From Prevotella sp. UBA2444 (GTDB taxonomy: Bacteria > Bacteroidota > Bacteroidia > Bacteroidales > Bacteroidaceae): a stretch of 64,000 bases of DNA. Made by a program: the position numbers and the translations under genes. Below are positions 43,525-52,038 of this stretch, in pieces (within the stretch, counting starts at the first letter, position 1; each line of letters begins with the position of its first letter). The stretch is taken from NCBI GenBank assembly GCA_002342665.1, contig DDQK01000001.1, positions 25,079 to 89,078 on the forward strand. Direction: 5' to 3'. The notes beneath the pieces are model-generated. The model did not search any database and was not told the DNA's origin. It saw only the letters and a program-made list of their open reading frames with translations.

Positions 43525-44780
43525 AAGGGTATTGTCAGTTTTACGGTGTATGTATTTTGTTCGTCATTGATATCGAGCGTGTAGCGGTCACCGTAGATGA
43601 GGTCCAGACGCTGTTTGACGTTGGTGAGTCCCACGCCGCCATGCTTGTCGTCTTCCTTGGGAATCTTGCTGTTTCGGCAAGAGAATACGAGATGGTCTTC
43701 TTTCGTATCAATCTTAACCTCGATGAAGGACTCTTGTCTGTAGGATACGCCATGCTTGAAAGCATTTTCGACGAACGTGATGAACATCAGGGGCGGCACT
43801 TCCTTGTTTGGCATCGAGGCAGGTGTATCGACCGTGATTCTCACCTTGTCGGTGTAGCGCAATTTCATCAGTGTGATATAGTTCTGAAGGAAGGCTATCT
43901 CTCGATCCAATGGCACGCCCTGCTTATTGCCTTCGTATAGTACGAAGCGCATCATCTTCGACAGTTCGAGGATTGTCTGCTTGGCCTTTTCGGAGTCAAT
44001 ATCGACGAGGGCGTGGATATTGTTAAGCGTGTTCATGAAGAAGTGGGGATTGATCTGGTATTTCAGATATTCCAGTTGCTGCTCGAGGTTCTGTTTCTCC
44101 AGATCTTCCATCTTCTGGCGATCGCCGCGCTGTCGGAAGAAGAGTTTGACACCCACGTTCATTCCCATCATCAGGATGAGGATGATGAGCGAGACGAGAT
44201 CGTGCTGGCCGAACATCAGTGGGGGGCGAAACTCTCTTTGCCAGGGGTGCTTACCTGGCTTCATCCTATGTTCGATACCCTCCATCCTATGTTCGTCAGC
44301 CTCCATACGATGCTCAGCACGTTCCATATGGTGCAGACTATCCTCTGGGTGATCCATGTCGCCCATCATCTCCGGAACTTCGGGGCCGTGAAATCCTGGA
44401 TCTTCACCATCGTGAGGCATGGGTGGCCGTTGGCGGCCCTCTGACTTCAGTTCTATTCTGTTTCTGCGCCCCTCATGGAAATGAGGCCTGTGATTGGTTT
44501 GCCAGATGTGGAATATTACAATCAGTGCGATACAGCCTACTACGTATTGCCATTTACGCTGTCGGTAGATGAGTTGTGGTGCTATCAGATGGTTGTGGAT
44601 GAGGAATACGATGAAGAAGGGCAAGAACTCCTTCCAAACCATCAGGATCTCATTCCAGTTAAAGGCCACGTCAGTATTGGCGATGCGCACGCTGAGACTG
44701 ATTACCGGAGCTATGAACAGCATGGCCCATAGCCCCAGATAGATCAGTGTCTCTTGTCGATGTTCTTTCTTGAAACTCAC
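43521..44780 (-). CDS. LytS-type sensor kinase with a histidine-rich external loop
   Basis: The 419-residue protein has four membrane helices (about residues 11-30, 50-72, 77-95, 195-215) and a His_kinase core with the phospho-His in YQINPHFFMNTLNN (H246) and ATPase motif VENAFKHGV. Between helices 3 and 4, predicted outside, is a 100-residue loop with 12 His between residues 97 and 178, including three 7-residue repeats EHRMEAD, EHRMEGI, EHRMKPG. Such a loop could bind a metal or an anionic polymer. It partners the LytTR gene by 4-bp overlap. It is placed 21 bp after the secreted protein gene. Confidence 0.93.
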   Translation of the reverse strand: MSFKKEHRQETLIYLGLWAMLFIAPVISLSVRIANTDVAFNWNEILMVWKEFLPFFIVFLIHNHLIAPQLIYRQRKWQYVVGCIALIVIFHIWQTNHRPHFHEGRRNRIELKSEGRQRPPMPHDGEDPGFHGPEVPEMMGDMDHPEDSLHHMERAEHRMEADEHRMEGIEHRMKPGKHPWQREFRPPLMFGQHDLVSLIILILMMGMNVGVKLFFRQRGDRQKMEDLEKQNLEQQLEYLKYQINPHFFMNTLNNIHALVDIDSEKAKQTILELSKMMRFVLYEGNKQGVPLDREIAFLQNYITLMKLRYTDKVRITVDTPASMPNKEVPPLMFITFVENAFKHGVSYRQESFIEVKIDTKEDHLVFSCRNSKIPKEDDKHGGVGLTNVKQRLDLIYGDRYTLDINDEQNTYTVKLTIPL

Positions 44781-44801
44781 TTCCTATAGTTTTATCGTTG
44801 A

Positions 44802-46748
44802 TTATCTGCCGCCGCCGGGTCGATTCCCGCCGCCCCCCATGCCATTTCCGCCACTATAGGAGGAAAGGCTGACGTTGGTGCCACCGCTGACGGTGCATCC
44901 TGTGTTGCCCATACCGCCAAAGATTTCAGTACCGTCACCGACGGTAACGCCAGATAGTAGAGTGGGGGCGCTGGCTCCTGACACCACGATACCGCTGCCG
45001 CCGCTCTGTGGGGTCTTGAAGGCAAAGGTTTCATTTCCAACAGTCAACGCGTACCATGTATTTCGGCTCCATGATGATGCTTGATAGCAAGTTTGCGTGA
45101 GGCTGGCTCCATTCTCCAATCCACCGATTGCCACGATAGTGCCTCCTGTGACGTAGAGCTTGTATCCGCCCTCGGTATTGGCATCGATTGCTACTTCAGG
45201 TTGGCCCGAGCAGATGGCGTAGACGGTACCTCCCTTGATATACGTGTTGCCGTTGGAGTCGATGCCGTCGTTGCCCGTGGAGTACCCCATCACGTAGCCA
45301 CCGCTGATGGTCAGATGGCTGGCAGCATTGATAGCATCGTCACTGGCTGTCACACTCACTTTCCCACCTGTGATGTCGATGGTCGACTTGGATTCAAGGC
45401 CCTCGTGACTGGCAGAGCTGATGGTGATGTCGCCTCCGCTGATAGTGATGCTGCCATCGGCCTTCACACCCTTGGCATACTTATGGTTGCTGGATGACGA
45501 GGAGTTGCCTCCCCATCCTCCCATTCTTCCGCCGGATGATGAACCGTAGTTGGAGCCTTTGGCCTGTGCCACGATAGTACCGCCGCTAATGTCGAGTGTA
45601 CCGTCGGTATTAATGGCGCGACCACCCTGTCCGCTATTAGTGAATGTCATGTTGCCTCCGCTGATGCTGACAGATGCATCGCCCTTGATACAGGCGCTGG
45701 CCTTCAGGTCGCTGCTATCGCTGGTATCAGTGCCGCCAGTGGTGCTGATGGTGATTAGGGTAGGCACGTCTGCGCTTGTCTCGCTGATGGTAAGAGCACC
45801 TTCTGTTTTCATTCCCTTCGAGCCTACGGCTGTGTTTGAGATGTTGATGGTGCCTCCGGTGATGCTCAGTGCACCGGTATTTTCCTCTTCTTCGGTGAGG
45901 GGGATTATCTGATCGTTGTCATCGGTCTCGTAGCTCACCTGCAGGCCATCGTCACCCACATTGCTGATGTTGAGTGTACCGCTTTCCATGGTGAAGTGCT
46001 GGTTCACGTTGATGCCGTCTTTCACGGCTCCCAGGATGTTGAGCGTCAGGTTCTTCATCTCAAGGAACTCCTTGCCCCAGAAGGCATTGACAGAGTTGCC
46101 CGTGATGTTGAGCGTACCTTTGCCCTTCAGCTCGGTGTGGCCCTTGATCCGTACACATCCCTTCCAGTCGCCGCCAGTGCCGTCGGCCAGGGTGTTTTCC
46201 GTATCTTTCTTCACACTGATATTTATCTTCTTGCCGTTGTCGATGTAGATGGCCGGGCCATTGGGGTTGGTCAGTGTCAGACCTGCCAGCGTCATGTCCA
46301 TCTTGTAGCTGCCGGAGAGGTAGAATTCTCCATCGCTGCTCTCGCCACTCAGGGTGTATTCCACCTTGCCTGTCTCATCGCCGATACCCTCACCTTGAGT
46401 AATGCTTACATGGGCTCCGCTGACGGAGGCCGTCACATGCTGGGCAATGTTGCCTGCGATGATAACCTGTGCCGAGTTTCCCGCATAGCTGATGCTGACG
46501 GCGTTGTCGGCAATAGCCTCTTCGTTCGTTGTATAGATCTTGGTGATATCGCTCGTCTTATACTGCTTACTGCCGATGGTGAGGGTGCTGCCGTTGTCGG
46601 TGTAGGTCATTTCTCCTGTCTGCGCAGCGGTATACTGATCTGTCACGTTACCCTGTACCACATGAAGCGTCTGGGCAGAAGTCGTGAATATCGAGCAGTG
46701 AATCGTAAATAGTGCAGCAAAGGCTGCTTTTATGGTATGATGTTTCAT
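44802..46748 (-). CDS. Secreted right-handed beta-helix protein with Cthe_2159-type carbohydrate-binding domain
   Basis: The 648-residue protein has a signal peptide ending TSAQ and many short beta-repeats in which N/D/G-rich turns recur (GTLNISNVGDDGLQV, SITGGTINISNTAVGSKG). The motif NGPAIYIDNGKKINISV followed by GHTELKGKGTLNI marks the Cthe_2159 domain, a calcium- and pectin-binding beta-helix. The end is Gly-rich (GGNGMGGGGNRPGGGR). The homologue from Clostridium binds acidic polysaccharide. It is the third gene of an operon with LytS and LytTR. Confidence 0.85.
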   Translation of the reverse strand: MKHHTIKAAFAALFTIHCSIFTTSAQTLHVVQGNVTDQYTAAQTGEMTYTDNGSTLTIGSKQYKTSDITKIYTTNEEAIADNAVSISYAGNSAQVIIAGNIAQHVTASVSGAHVSITQGEGIGDETGKVEYTLSGESSDGEFYLSGSYKMDMTLAGLTLTNPNGPAIYIDNGKKINISVKKDTENTLADGTGGDWKGCVRIKGHTELKGKGTLNITGNSVNAFWGKEFLEMKNLTLNILGAVKDGINVNQHFTMESGTLNISNVGDDGLQVSYETDDNDQIIPLTEEEENTGALSITGGTINISNTAVGSKGMKTEGALTISETSADVPTLITISTTGGTDTSDSSDLKASACIKGDASVSISGGNMTFTNSGQGGRAINTDGTLDISGGTIVAQAKGSNYGSSSGGRMGGWGGNSSSSSNHKYAKGVKADGSITISGGDITISSASHEGLESKSTIDITGGKVSVTASDDAINAASHLTISGGYVMGYSTGNDGIDSNGNTYIKGGTVYAICSGQPEVAIDANTEGGYKLYVTGGTIVAIGGLENGASLTQTCYQASSWSRNTWYALTVGNETFAFKTPQSGGSGIVVSGASAPTLLSGVTVGDGTEIFGGMGNTGCTVSGGTNVSLSSYSGGNGMGGGGNRPGGGR

Positions 46749-47758
46749 CTGATTATAATCTTTTTCGTAGTATTCCCTTTCTTGATGATGTACATTCCCT
46801 TGTTGAGGGTGCCTGTGATTTGTCGGCCCTTTAGGTCGTAGATGGCATCGGCATCGCTGAGACTGAGTGTCTCGCCGCCGTCCTGGCTGATGCTACTGAT
46901 GGCTGTAGCTGCATTTTGCTCTGTATCGCTCGTGGCGAAGTTCTGCGTACCACCGCTGCAAGTGATGGTGCCGTCGGCCTTGATGGCTTTACCTCCATAG
47001 CTGGCTATGGTGAGGGTTCCGTCGGTCATGTAAAAATTGCCTGTGTCCTCATCCTCGTGTTCATCGTCGGTGGCTGCGGTGGGCGTGGTACCGTCCATTT
47101 CCACCTGGATACCGTCATCACCGGTGTTGCTGATGTTGAGGGTGCCACTCTCCATCAGGAAATACTCCTTGCAGTGGATGCCGTCCTTCTGGGCAGAAAG
47201 GATGTTGAGTGTCAGGTTCTTGATTTCCACATATTCCTTACTATAGACAGCGTGCTTGGAATTGCCGGTGATGGTGAGGGCTCCCTTGCCTGCAAACTCA
47301 GCGTGACCTTTTACGTGCAGACAACCGTTATAGTCGTCGTTGGCTCCGTCGCTCAAGGTGTTCTCCGTACCGTTCTTGGCGCTCACCTTGATGCGTTTGC
47401 CATTCTGAATGTTCAGTGCAGGGCCATTAGGGTTTGTCAGTGTAAGTCCTGACAACTGAATTGTTGCTTTATAGCTGCCCTCCATATAGAACTCGCCGTC
47501 GGTACTCGTTCCTGAGAGACTATAGATTATTTCGCCCGTTGTGTCATCAGCTACAGTAGAAGCCTGTACAAGTTTGACATGTGAAGAAGTGCCGCTGGAG
47601 CAAGTCACGTAGCTGCTTAATTCCTCAGGGATGGTGACGGCGGCAGTGGTGCCGTTGTAGCTGACGCTTACAGTGTAGTCGGCAGCTTGGGCAGCGAATA
47701 TAGAACAGTGAATGGCGAAAAGTGCAGCGAGGGCTGCTTGAAGTATATTATGTTTCAT
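46745..47758 (-). CDS. Secreted Cthe_2159-type beta-helix protein with Por-like C-terminal tail
   Basis: The 337-residue protein is a shorter paralog of the next gene: the segment about residues 95-230 (NGPALNIQNGKRIKVS, GHAEFAGKGALTI, MESGTLNISNTGDDG) matches the 648-residue protein nearly position for position, so the two arose by tandem duplication. Its C-terminus (AIYDLKGRQITGTLNKGMYII) is the sorting tail of type IX secretion substrates. It overlaps both neighbours by 4 bp. Confidence 0.87.
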   Translation of the reverse strand: MKHNILQAALAALFAIHCSIFAAQAADYTVSVSYNGTTAAVTIPEELSSYVTCSSGTSSHVKLVQASTVADDTTGEIIYSLSGTSTDGEFYMEGSYKATIQLSGLTLTNPNGPALNIQNGKRIKVSAKNGTENTLSDGANDDYNGCLHVKGHAEFAGKGALTITGNSKHAVYSKEYVEIKNLTLNILSAQKDGIHCKEYFLMESGTLNISNTGDDGIQVEMDGTTPTAATDDEHEDEDTGNFYMTDGTLTIASYGGKAIKADGTITCSGGTQNFATSDTEQNAATAISSISQDGGETLSLSDADAIYDLKGRQITGTLNKGMYIIKKGNTTKKIIIR

Positions 47759-48147
47759 TTTACCTGGATTTTTTTTGTGAGATTACCTTTCTTGATGATG
47801 TAGATTCCCTTGTGAAGTTGGGCATCGCCAGATAGTTGACGACCGTTGAGGTCATAGATGGCATCGGCATCGTTGAGGCTGAAGCCGTCGTTTGTTTCCA
47901 TGGAACTGATGGCCGTCGTACCAATAGGATCGTTGGAGAACTGCATCTTCTTGAGTTCGGAGAGCAAAATCCGTTCATTACCCGCTACGAGATAGCCTTC
48001 GCTGAATGTGAGAGTTGCTTCTGTAGCTGATAGGGAAATGCCCGTGCCGTCGCTCTTGACGATGTTCAGGTAGGCATAGTCTTCAGCGCTTGCCGTGAGT
48101 GCAGCACCGAGTAGCATGGTGCTTAAAATGAGTCTTTTCTTCTTCAT
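47755..48147 (-). CDS. Small secreted protein with Por-type C-terminal tail
   Basis: The 130-residue product starts with a signal peptide (ALTASA) and ends with ADAIYDLNGRQLSG and IYIIKKGNLTKKIQVK, a type IX secretion tail much like that of the next gene. Between them is a compact region (YAYLNIVKSDGTGISLSATEATLTFSEG). Proteins of this kind are made as separate small secreted units. It is first in the operon, so it is the gene next to the operator. Confidence 0.8.
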   Translation of the reverse strand: MKKKRLILSTMLLGAALTASAEDYAYLNIVKSDGTGISLSATEATLTFSEGYLVAGNERILLSELKKMQFSNDPIGTTAISSMETNDGFSLNDADAIYDLNGRQLSGDAQLHKGIYIIKKGNLTKKIQVK

Positions 48148-48183
48148 CTTTGCTTTCGTTTTCTTTAATTAATAAATTTTCTG

Positions 48184-48249
48184 CAAAGGTAGGCATTAAC
48201 GGTAAACGGGGCAAATCCGTTCAACGAAAGCCCCGTTTTATTCAGCGAA
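48184..48249 (-). promoter_or_regulatory. LytTR-type operator plus promoter of the secreted-protein/LytS/LytTR operon
   Basis: On the minus strand TTCGCTGAA (48249-48241) and TTCGTTGAA (48228-48220) are 21 bp apart start to start, then 28 bp, then TACCTTTG (48191-48184). AAACGGGGC/GCCCCGTTT (48204-48212/48230-48238) form an inverted repeat around the second box. The architecture is identical in spacing to that of the VTC operon. Confidence 0.75.
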
Positions 48250-48361
48250 TAGCTCGTCCTCCTGCATCATTTAGTGAAGGTCACCCTTGATATTCGGCAA
48301 CAAAATTAGCTTTTTTTTTAAGAAGTTGTTAAAATGGATTTGATGTTTTTGGCTTTTTTCT

Positions 48362-48369
48362 TAATTTTG
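48362..48369 (+). promoter_or_regulatory. -7 element of the SulP gene
   Basis: TAATTTTG followed by CA lies 28 bp before the ATG at 48398. Confidence 0.65.
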
Positions 48370-48397
48370 CAACCGTTTTCAAGATAATTAACAGAAG

Positions 48398-50116
48398 ATG
48401 ACAACATTAGAGTTCAAACCGAAACTGCTTTCGACGTTAAAGAACTACAATCGGAAGCAGTTTACTACCGATTTGCTGGCGGGAATCATCGTCGGCATCG
48501 TTGCATTGCCACTTGCCATTGCCTTTGGTATTGCCTCAGGCGTCACTCCGGAGAAAGGTATCATCACCGCAATCGTGGCCGGTCTTATCGTTTCGGTGCT
48601 TGGTGGTTCAAAGGTACAGATAGGTGGCCCTACAGGTGCATTCATTATTATTATATATGGTATCATCCAGCAATATGGTTTCGAGGGACTCACTATCGCC
48701 ACACTGATGGCCGGTTTCTTTCTTATCATGTTCGGTTTGCTGCATCTTGGCACCATCATCAAGTACATTCCTTATCCCATCGTGGTCGGTTTTACTTCTG
48801 GTATAGCCCTGACCATCTTCACAACCCAGATTAAGGATTTGCTTGGAATGACCATGTCATCAGTACCCTCCGACTTCGTTGAAAAGTGGATAGCCTATTT
48901 CTCGGCTTTCCCCACGATTGATGTCTGGAGTGCTGCAGTTGGCATCGGTTCGGTTATAGTTATTGCCATTTGGCCGAAGGTGTCTCGCAAAACTGCTTTG
49001 GGGAAATTGCCAGGTTCGTTGATTGCTATCATTCTGATGACGATTGCAGCCCTGCTGCTCAAGCAATATGCAGGTGTGGCTACTATCGAGACGATCGGCG
49101 ACAGATTCTCTATTTCCAGTCAGTTGCCTGGGGCACAAGTACCGGAACTGACATGGGACGTTGTCAAGATGCTTGTATCGCCGGCTTTGACTATCGCTAT
49201 CCTCGGAGCTATAGAGTCATTGCTCTCTGCAACTGTTGCAGACGGTGTCATAGGCGACCGTCATAACTCCAATACCGAACTGATTGCGCAGGGTGTGGCT
49301 AATCTTGCCAGTCCTATCTTTGGCGGTATTCCTGCCACAGGTGCAATTGCCCGAACGATGACCAATATCAACAATGGCGGCCGTACACCGGTGGCAGGCA
49401 TCGTACATGCTGCCGTACTGCTGCTCATCTTCCTTTTCCTGATGCCTTTGGCGCAATATATTCCGATGGCCTGTCTGGCAGGTGTGCTGGTCATCGTCAG
49501 TTACAATATGAGTGGCTGGCGCTCGTTTGTGTCTATCATGAAGAATCCTAAGAGTGATGTCATCGTGCTTTGGGTAACGTTCCTGCTGACCGTTGTATTC
49601 GATCTGACGGTAGCCATTGAGGTTGGACTCATCTGCGCTTGTCTGCTGTTCATGCGCCGTATGGCTGAAACAACAGACGTGAAGGTGATTAGCGACGAGA
49701 TCAATCCTGAGGAGGAAAGTAGTGACTTCCAACTGGGCAACCTGGAGCACCTCACCATCCCGGAGGGAGTGGAAGTCTACGAGATTAATGGTCCCTATTT
49801 CTTTGGGGCAGGCAATAAGTTTGAGGAAATTATGGGTGCTCTGCGTCATCAGCGCAGCAAACCGCGCGTACGAATCATACGAATGCGTAAGGTGCCATTT
49901 ATCGATTCTACAGGCATTCACAACCTGACCAATCTCTGTCTGATGTCACAGCAGGAAGGCATTCAGGTGGTGCTCTCGGGTGTCAATCCCAAGGTGCAGG
50001 CCGTGCTCCATCGGGCAGGATTCGATGCGATGCTGGGACAGGACAACATCTGTTCCCATATCAACGTAGCATTAGAGCGCGCTGGTCAGTTACTTCTTGA
50101 GAACGATTATCGATAG
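48398..50116 (+). CDS. SulP-family anion transporter with STAS domain
   Basis: The 572-residue protein has 10-12 membrane helices in residues 20-440, with the SulP motifs LLAGIIVGIVALPLAIAFGIASG and GGSKVQIGGPTGAFI near residue 70, and a C-terminal STAS domain (about 455-565: VEVYEINGPYFFGAGNKF; PFIDSTGIHNL, carrying the conserved Ser). It moves sulfate, bicarbonate or a carboxylate; the substrate is not decided by sequence. It overlaps the converging B3/B4 gene by 10 bp. Confidence 0.93.
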   Translation: MTTLEFKPKLLSTLKNYNRKQFTTDLLAGIIVGIVALPLAIAFGIASGVTPEKGIITAIVAGLIVSVLGGSKVQIGGPTGAFIIIIYGIIQQYGFEGLTIATLMAGFFLIMFGLLHLGTIIKYIPYPIVVGFTSGIALTIFTTQIKDLLGMTMSSVPSDFVEKWIAYFSAFPTIDVWSAAVGIGSVIVIAIWPKVSRKTALGKLPGSLIAIILMTIAALLLKQYAGVATIETIGDRFSISSQLPGAQVPELTWDVVKMLVSPALTIAILGAIESLLSATVADGVIGDRHNSNTELIAQGVANLASPIFGGIPATGAIARTMTNINNGGRTPVAGIVHAAVLLLIFLFLMPLAQYIPMACLAGVLVIVSYNMSGWRSFVSIMKNPKSDVIVLWVTFLLTVVFDLTVAIEVGLICACLLFMRRMAETTDVKVISDEINPEEESSDFQLGNLEHLTIPEGVEVYEINGPYFFGAGNKFEEIMGALRHQRSKPRVRIIRMRKVPFIDSTGIHNLTNLCLMSQQEGIQVVLSGVNPKVQAVLHRAGFDAMLGQDNICSHINVALERAGQLLLENDYR

Positions 50117-50772
50117 ATGTAATACGCACCACCATCGCTTTCGCAGAACTTGCGGAGCAGCTCTTGGATATACTCAGCGTTCTCCCTGACCCGCTGTTCA
50201 TTGCCGTCGTAGCCGTTGATGAGTACCAATAGGTGGCTGGTGTTATCTGATATCTTCGTGCGTTCATTGTCGCTCGTTGGAGTCCCCACGCCTCCCTTGG
50301 CATCACGGTAGACGGGCAGTCCGTGGATGTTGATGATGCCTCTGCCTATCCCCTCGTAGGGCTCACCTTCACGTCCGATACCTAACGTGAGTGTGTCTCC
50401 TTCAAATTTATCAGCATCGAATCCACCTATGCTGTAGCCATAGGCTATTGAGGCTAGGTTTACCAGGTCTACCAGCGTATTCAGCTGGTAGAGGCGCTTG
50501 CCTTGCAGGATGCGCCGTATAAGGGCCTCGGAGGCCGGGCGGTATCTCGAAGGGTCTTTGCCGCATGCCTTGTAGACCCGTCGGGTAGCGGCAATGCTGG
50601 TTATCTCTTTGAGTGACTCGGTGGTGAGCTGTTGGCGGAACTTCTCGCTACACGCCGATATTTCCTCCCACAGAGTTGCGCTGTAAGGTGTGTTGACCAC
50701 TTGGGCATCAATACATGCTCCGACGAATTCAGGACACACCTGTTCTATCTCTTCTGATACTATGACTTTCAT
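50107..50772 (-). CDS. B3/B4 domain protein (PheT-editing-like)
   Basis: The 221-residue protein is the stand-alone B3/B4 domain found also in phenylalanine-tRNA synthetase beta, where it edits Tyr-tRNA. Marks are ITSIAATRRVYKACGKDPSRYRPASEALIRRIL and LVDLVNLASIAYGYSIGGFD. Stand-alone members may clear mischarged tRNA or bind a related ligand; the role is unknown. It has its own promoter and ends inside the sulP gene. Confidence 0.88.
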   Translation of the reverse strand: MKVIVSEEIEQVCPEFVGACIDAQVVNTPYSATLWEEISACSEKFRQQLTTESLKEITSIAATRRVYKACGKDPSRYRPASEALIRRILQGKRLYQLNTLVDLVNLASIAYGYSIGGFDADKFEGDTLTLGIGREGEPYEGIGRGIINIHGLPVYRDAKGGVGTPTSDNERTKISDNTSHLLVLINGYDGNEQRVRENAEYIQELLRKFCESDGGAYYIYR

Positions 50773-50807
50773 ATGACATTCTTTCTCTTAATTATCGTTT
50801 TGCGTTA

Positions 50808-50896
50808 CAAAAGTACAATAATTCTTATTAATTCCACATTAAAATAGCTTTTATTTTTCATTTTTCATTGATCATCAATCTTTTTTTGTACCTTTG
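50808..50896. promoter_or_regulatory. Divergent promoters of the B3/B4 gene (minus) and the YgjP-like gene (plus)
   Basis: TACTTTTG on the minus strand at 50808-50815 and TACCTTTG on the plus strand at 50889-50896; the region between is very A/T-rich. Confidence 0.7.
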
Positions 50897-50915
50897 CTCC
50901 TGAGAAGAATAAAGC

Positions 50916-51476
50916 ATGGCGATACAAGTAACATACAGACGAACCAGCAGGATGTCAATGCGCATCGTGAAAAACGGCGATGTGCACGTGTCGGTTCCTA
51001 TCGGTATGCCAAAAAGAGAGGTGGAGCGATTCATAGAGGAACATCGTGAATGGATAAGCGATGCACGGAAGAAAAACTATGAGAATCAACAGCGCAGGGC
51101 GGCATTCTACAGTCATTTGCCCTTGCAGACACGGGCACAGGCTGATGATGCCATCAGACAACTGAAAGCCCTGGTAGAACCGATGGTGGAACGCCACTCT
51201 AAAGCGATGGGTGTGCAACCCTCATTGGTTTCTTATAAAGCGATGATTTCCCGTTGGGGTGTGTGCAATGTCAGGAATCGAAGCATCTGCTTTTCGGTCT
51301 ATCTGCTGTTGTTGCCGGAGTGGTGTGTGGAACATGTTGTGGTTCATGAACTTTGTCATCTCCTGGAACCCAGCCACAATGCCCGCTTCCATGCGCTGAT
51401 GGACAAATTTTTCCCTCGTTGGAAGGAAGCCCGCCGAGCGACAAGACAAATCTATAAGATGGAGGAAGACGATTGA
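50916..51476 (+). CDS. YgjP-like M48-family metallopeptidase-type protein
   Basis: The 186-residue protein has the zinc-binding VVHELCHLLEPSHNARFHALMDKFFP: HExxH with a downstream His, and the upstream signature SRWGVCNVRNRSICFSVYLLLLP. This is the YgjP/WLM-type family, long annotated as a metal-dependent hydrolase of unclear substrate. No signal peptide is present, so it is cytoplasmic. It stands alone. Confidence 0.88.
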   Translation: MAIQVTYRRTSRMSMRIVKNGDVHVSVPIGMPKREVERFIEEHREWISDARKKNYENQQRRAAFYSHLPLQTRAQADDAIRQLKALVEPMVERHSKAMGVQPSLVSYKAMISRWGVCNVRNRSICFSVYLLLLPEWCVEHVVVHELCHLLEPSHNARFHALMDKFFPRWKEARRATRQIYKMEEDD

Positions 51477-51726
51477 TAAAAATAGGAAACTATATACCTG
51501 TTGACATTGCTGTCCACTAAAAATCGCAAAGTGTTCTTTGAAATGATTGAAATTTCTATGCAGGCTTTATAGGTGCAAAAGTACAAAAAATCGCTCATAA
51601 TTCGCACAATTATTCGAAAAAGTTTGGAAGTTTGGAAAAATGTGCTTATTTTTGCAGCTGTAAACATACAATATTGATATTTTATACATTAATTTGATGT
51701 TTAAGACTACAAAAATGTAATGCGAT
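51477..51726. other. 250-bp intergenic region with divergent -7 elements
   Basis: No credible ORF lies here. TATTTTTG at 51647-51654 (plus) serves the HipB-like gene. TACTTTTG at 51576-51583 (minus) would start an RNA running back toward the protease gene; no start codon fits it, so it may be a small RNA or a remnant. Confidence 0.55.
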
Positions 51727-52038
51727 ATGGAGGATTTTTCGGATTATTCAGCACCAGAACTGGTGAAAATGCTTGGCAGTCGATTCAAGGAATACCGATT
51801 GAGGGCTAATATGACGCAGAAGGAAGTTGCGGAGATGGCAGGCTTGTCTGTGCTGTCAGTCTATCGCTTTGAGAACGGTACGGTAACGAATATTTCGTTG
51901 AGTACGTTCCTGCTGCTCATGAAGGCAGTAGGGTGTATCAATGACTTGAACGATCTGATGCCTGAGCAACCGGAATCACTCTATCTATATAGTAAGAAGA
52001 ATAAGAAGGTACAACGTGTAAGACATAAAAGACAATGA
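51727..52038 (+). CDS. hipB: HipB-like antitoxin, helix-turn-helix regulator
   Basis: The 103-residue protein has a Cro/C1-type helix-turn-helix (about residues 16-70: RFKEYRLRANMTQKEVAEMAGLSVLSVYRFENG) and a basic tail ending RHKRQ. In HipBA systems this subunit binds the operator and holds the HipA kinase inactive. It overlaps hipA by 4 bp, as expected of antitoxin-first toxin pairs. Confidence 0.92.
   Translation: MEDFSDYSAPELVKMLGSRFKEYRLRANMTQKEVAEMAGLSVLSVYRFENGTVTNISLSTFLLLMKAVGCINDLNDLMPEQPESLYLYSKKNKKVQRVRHKRQ

Noticed and set aside
51452..51667. 71-codon frame between the YgjP-like gene and hipB
   Set aside because: It overlaps the end of the protease gene, starts upstream of the only minus-strand promoter and has no motif.
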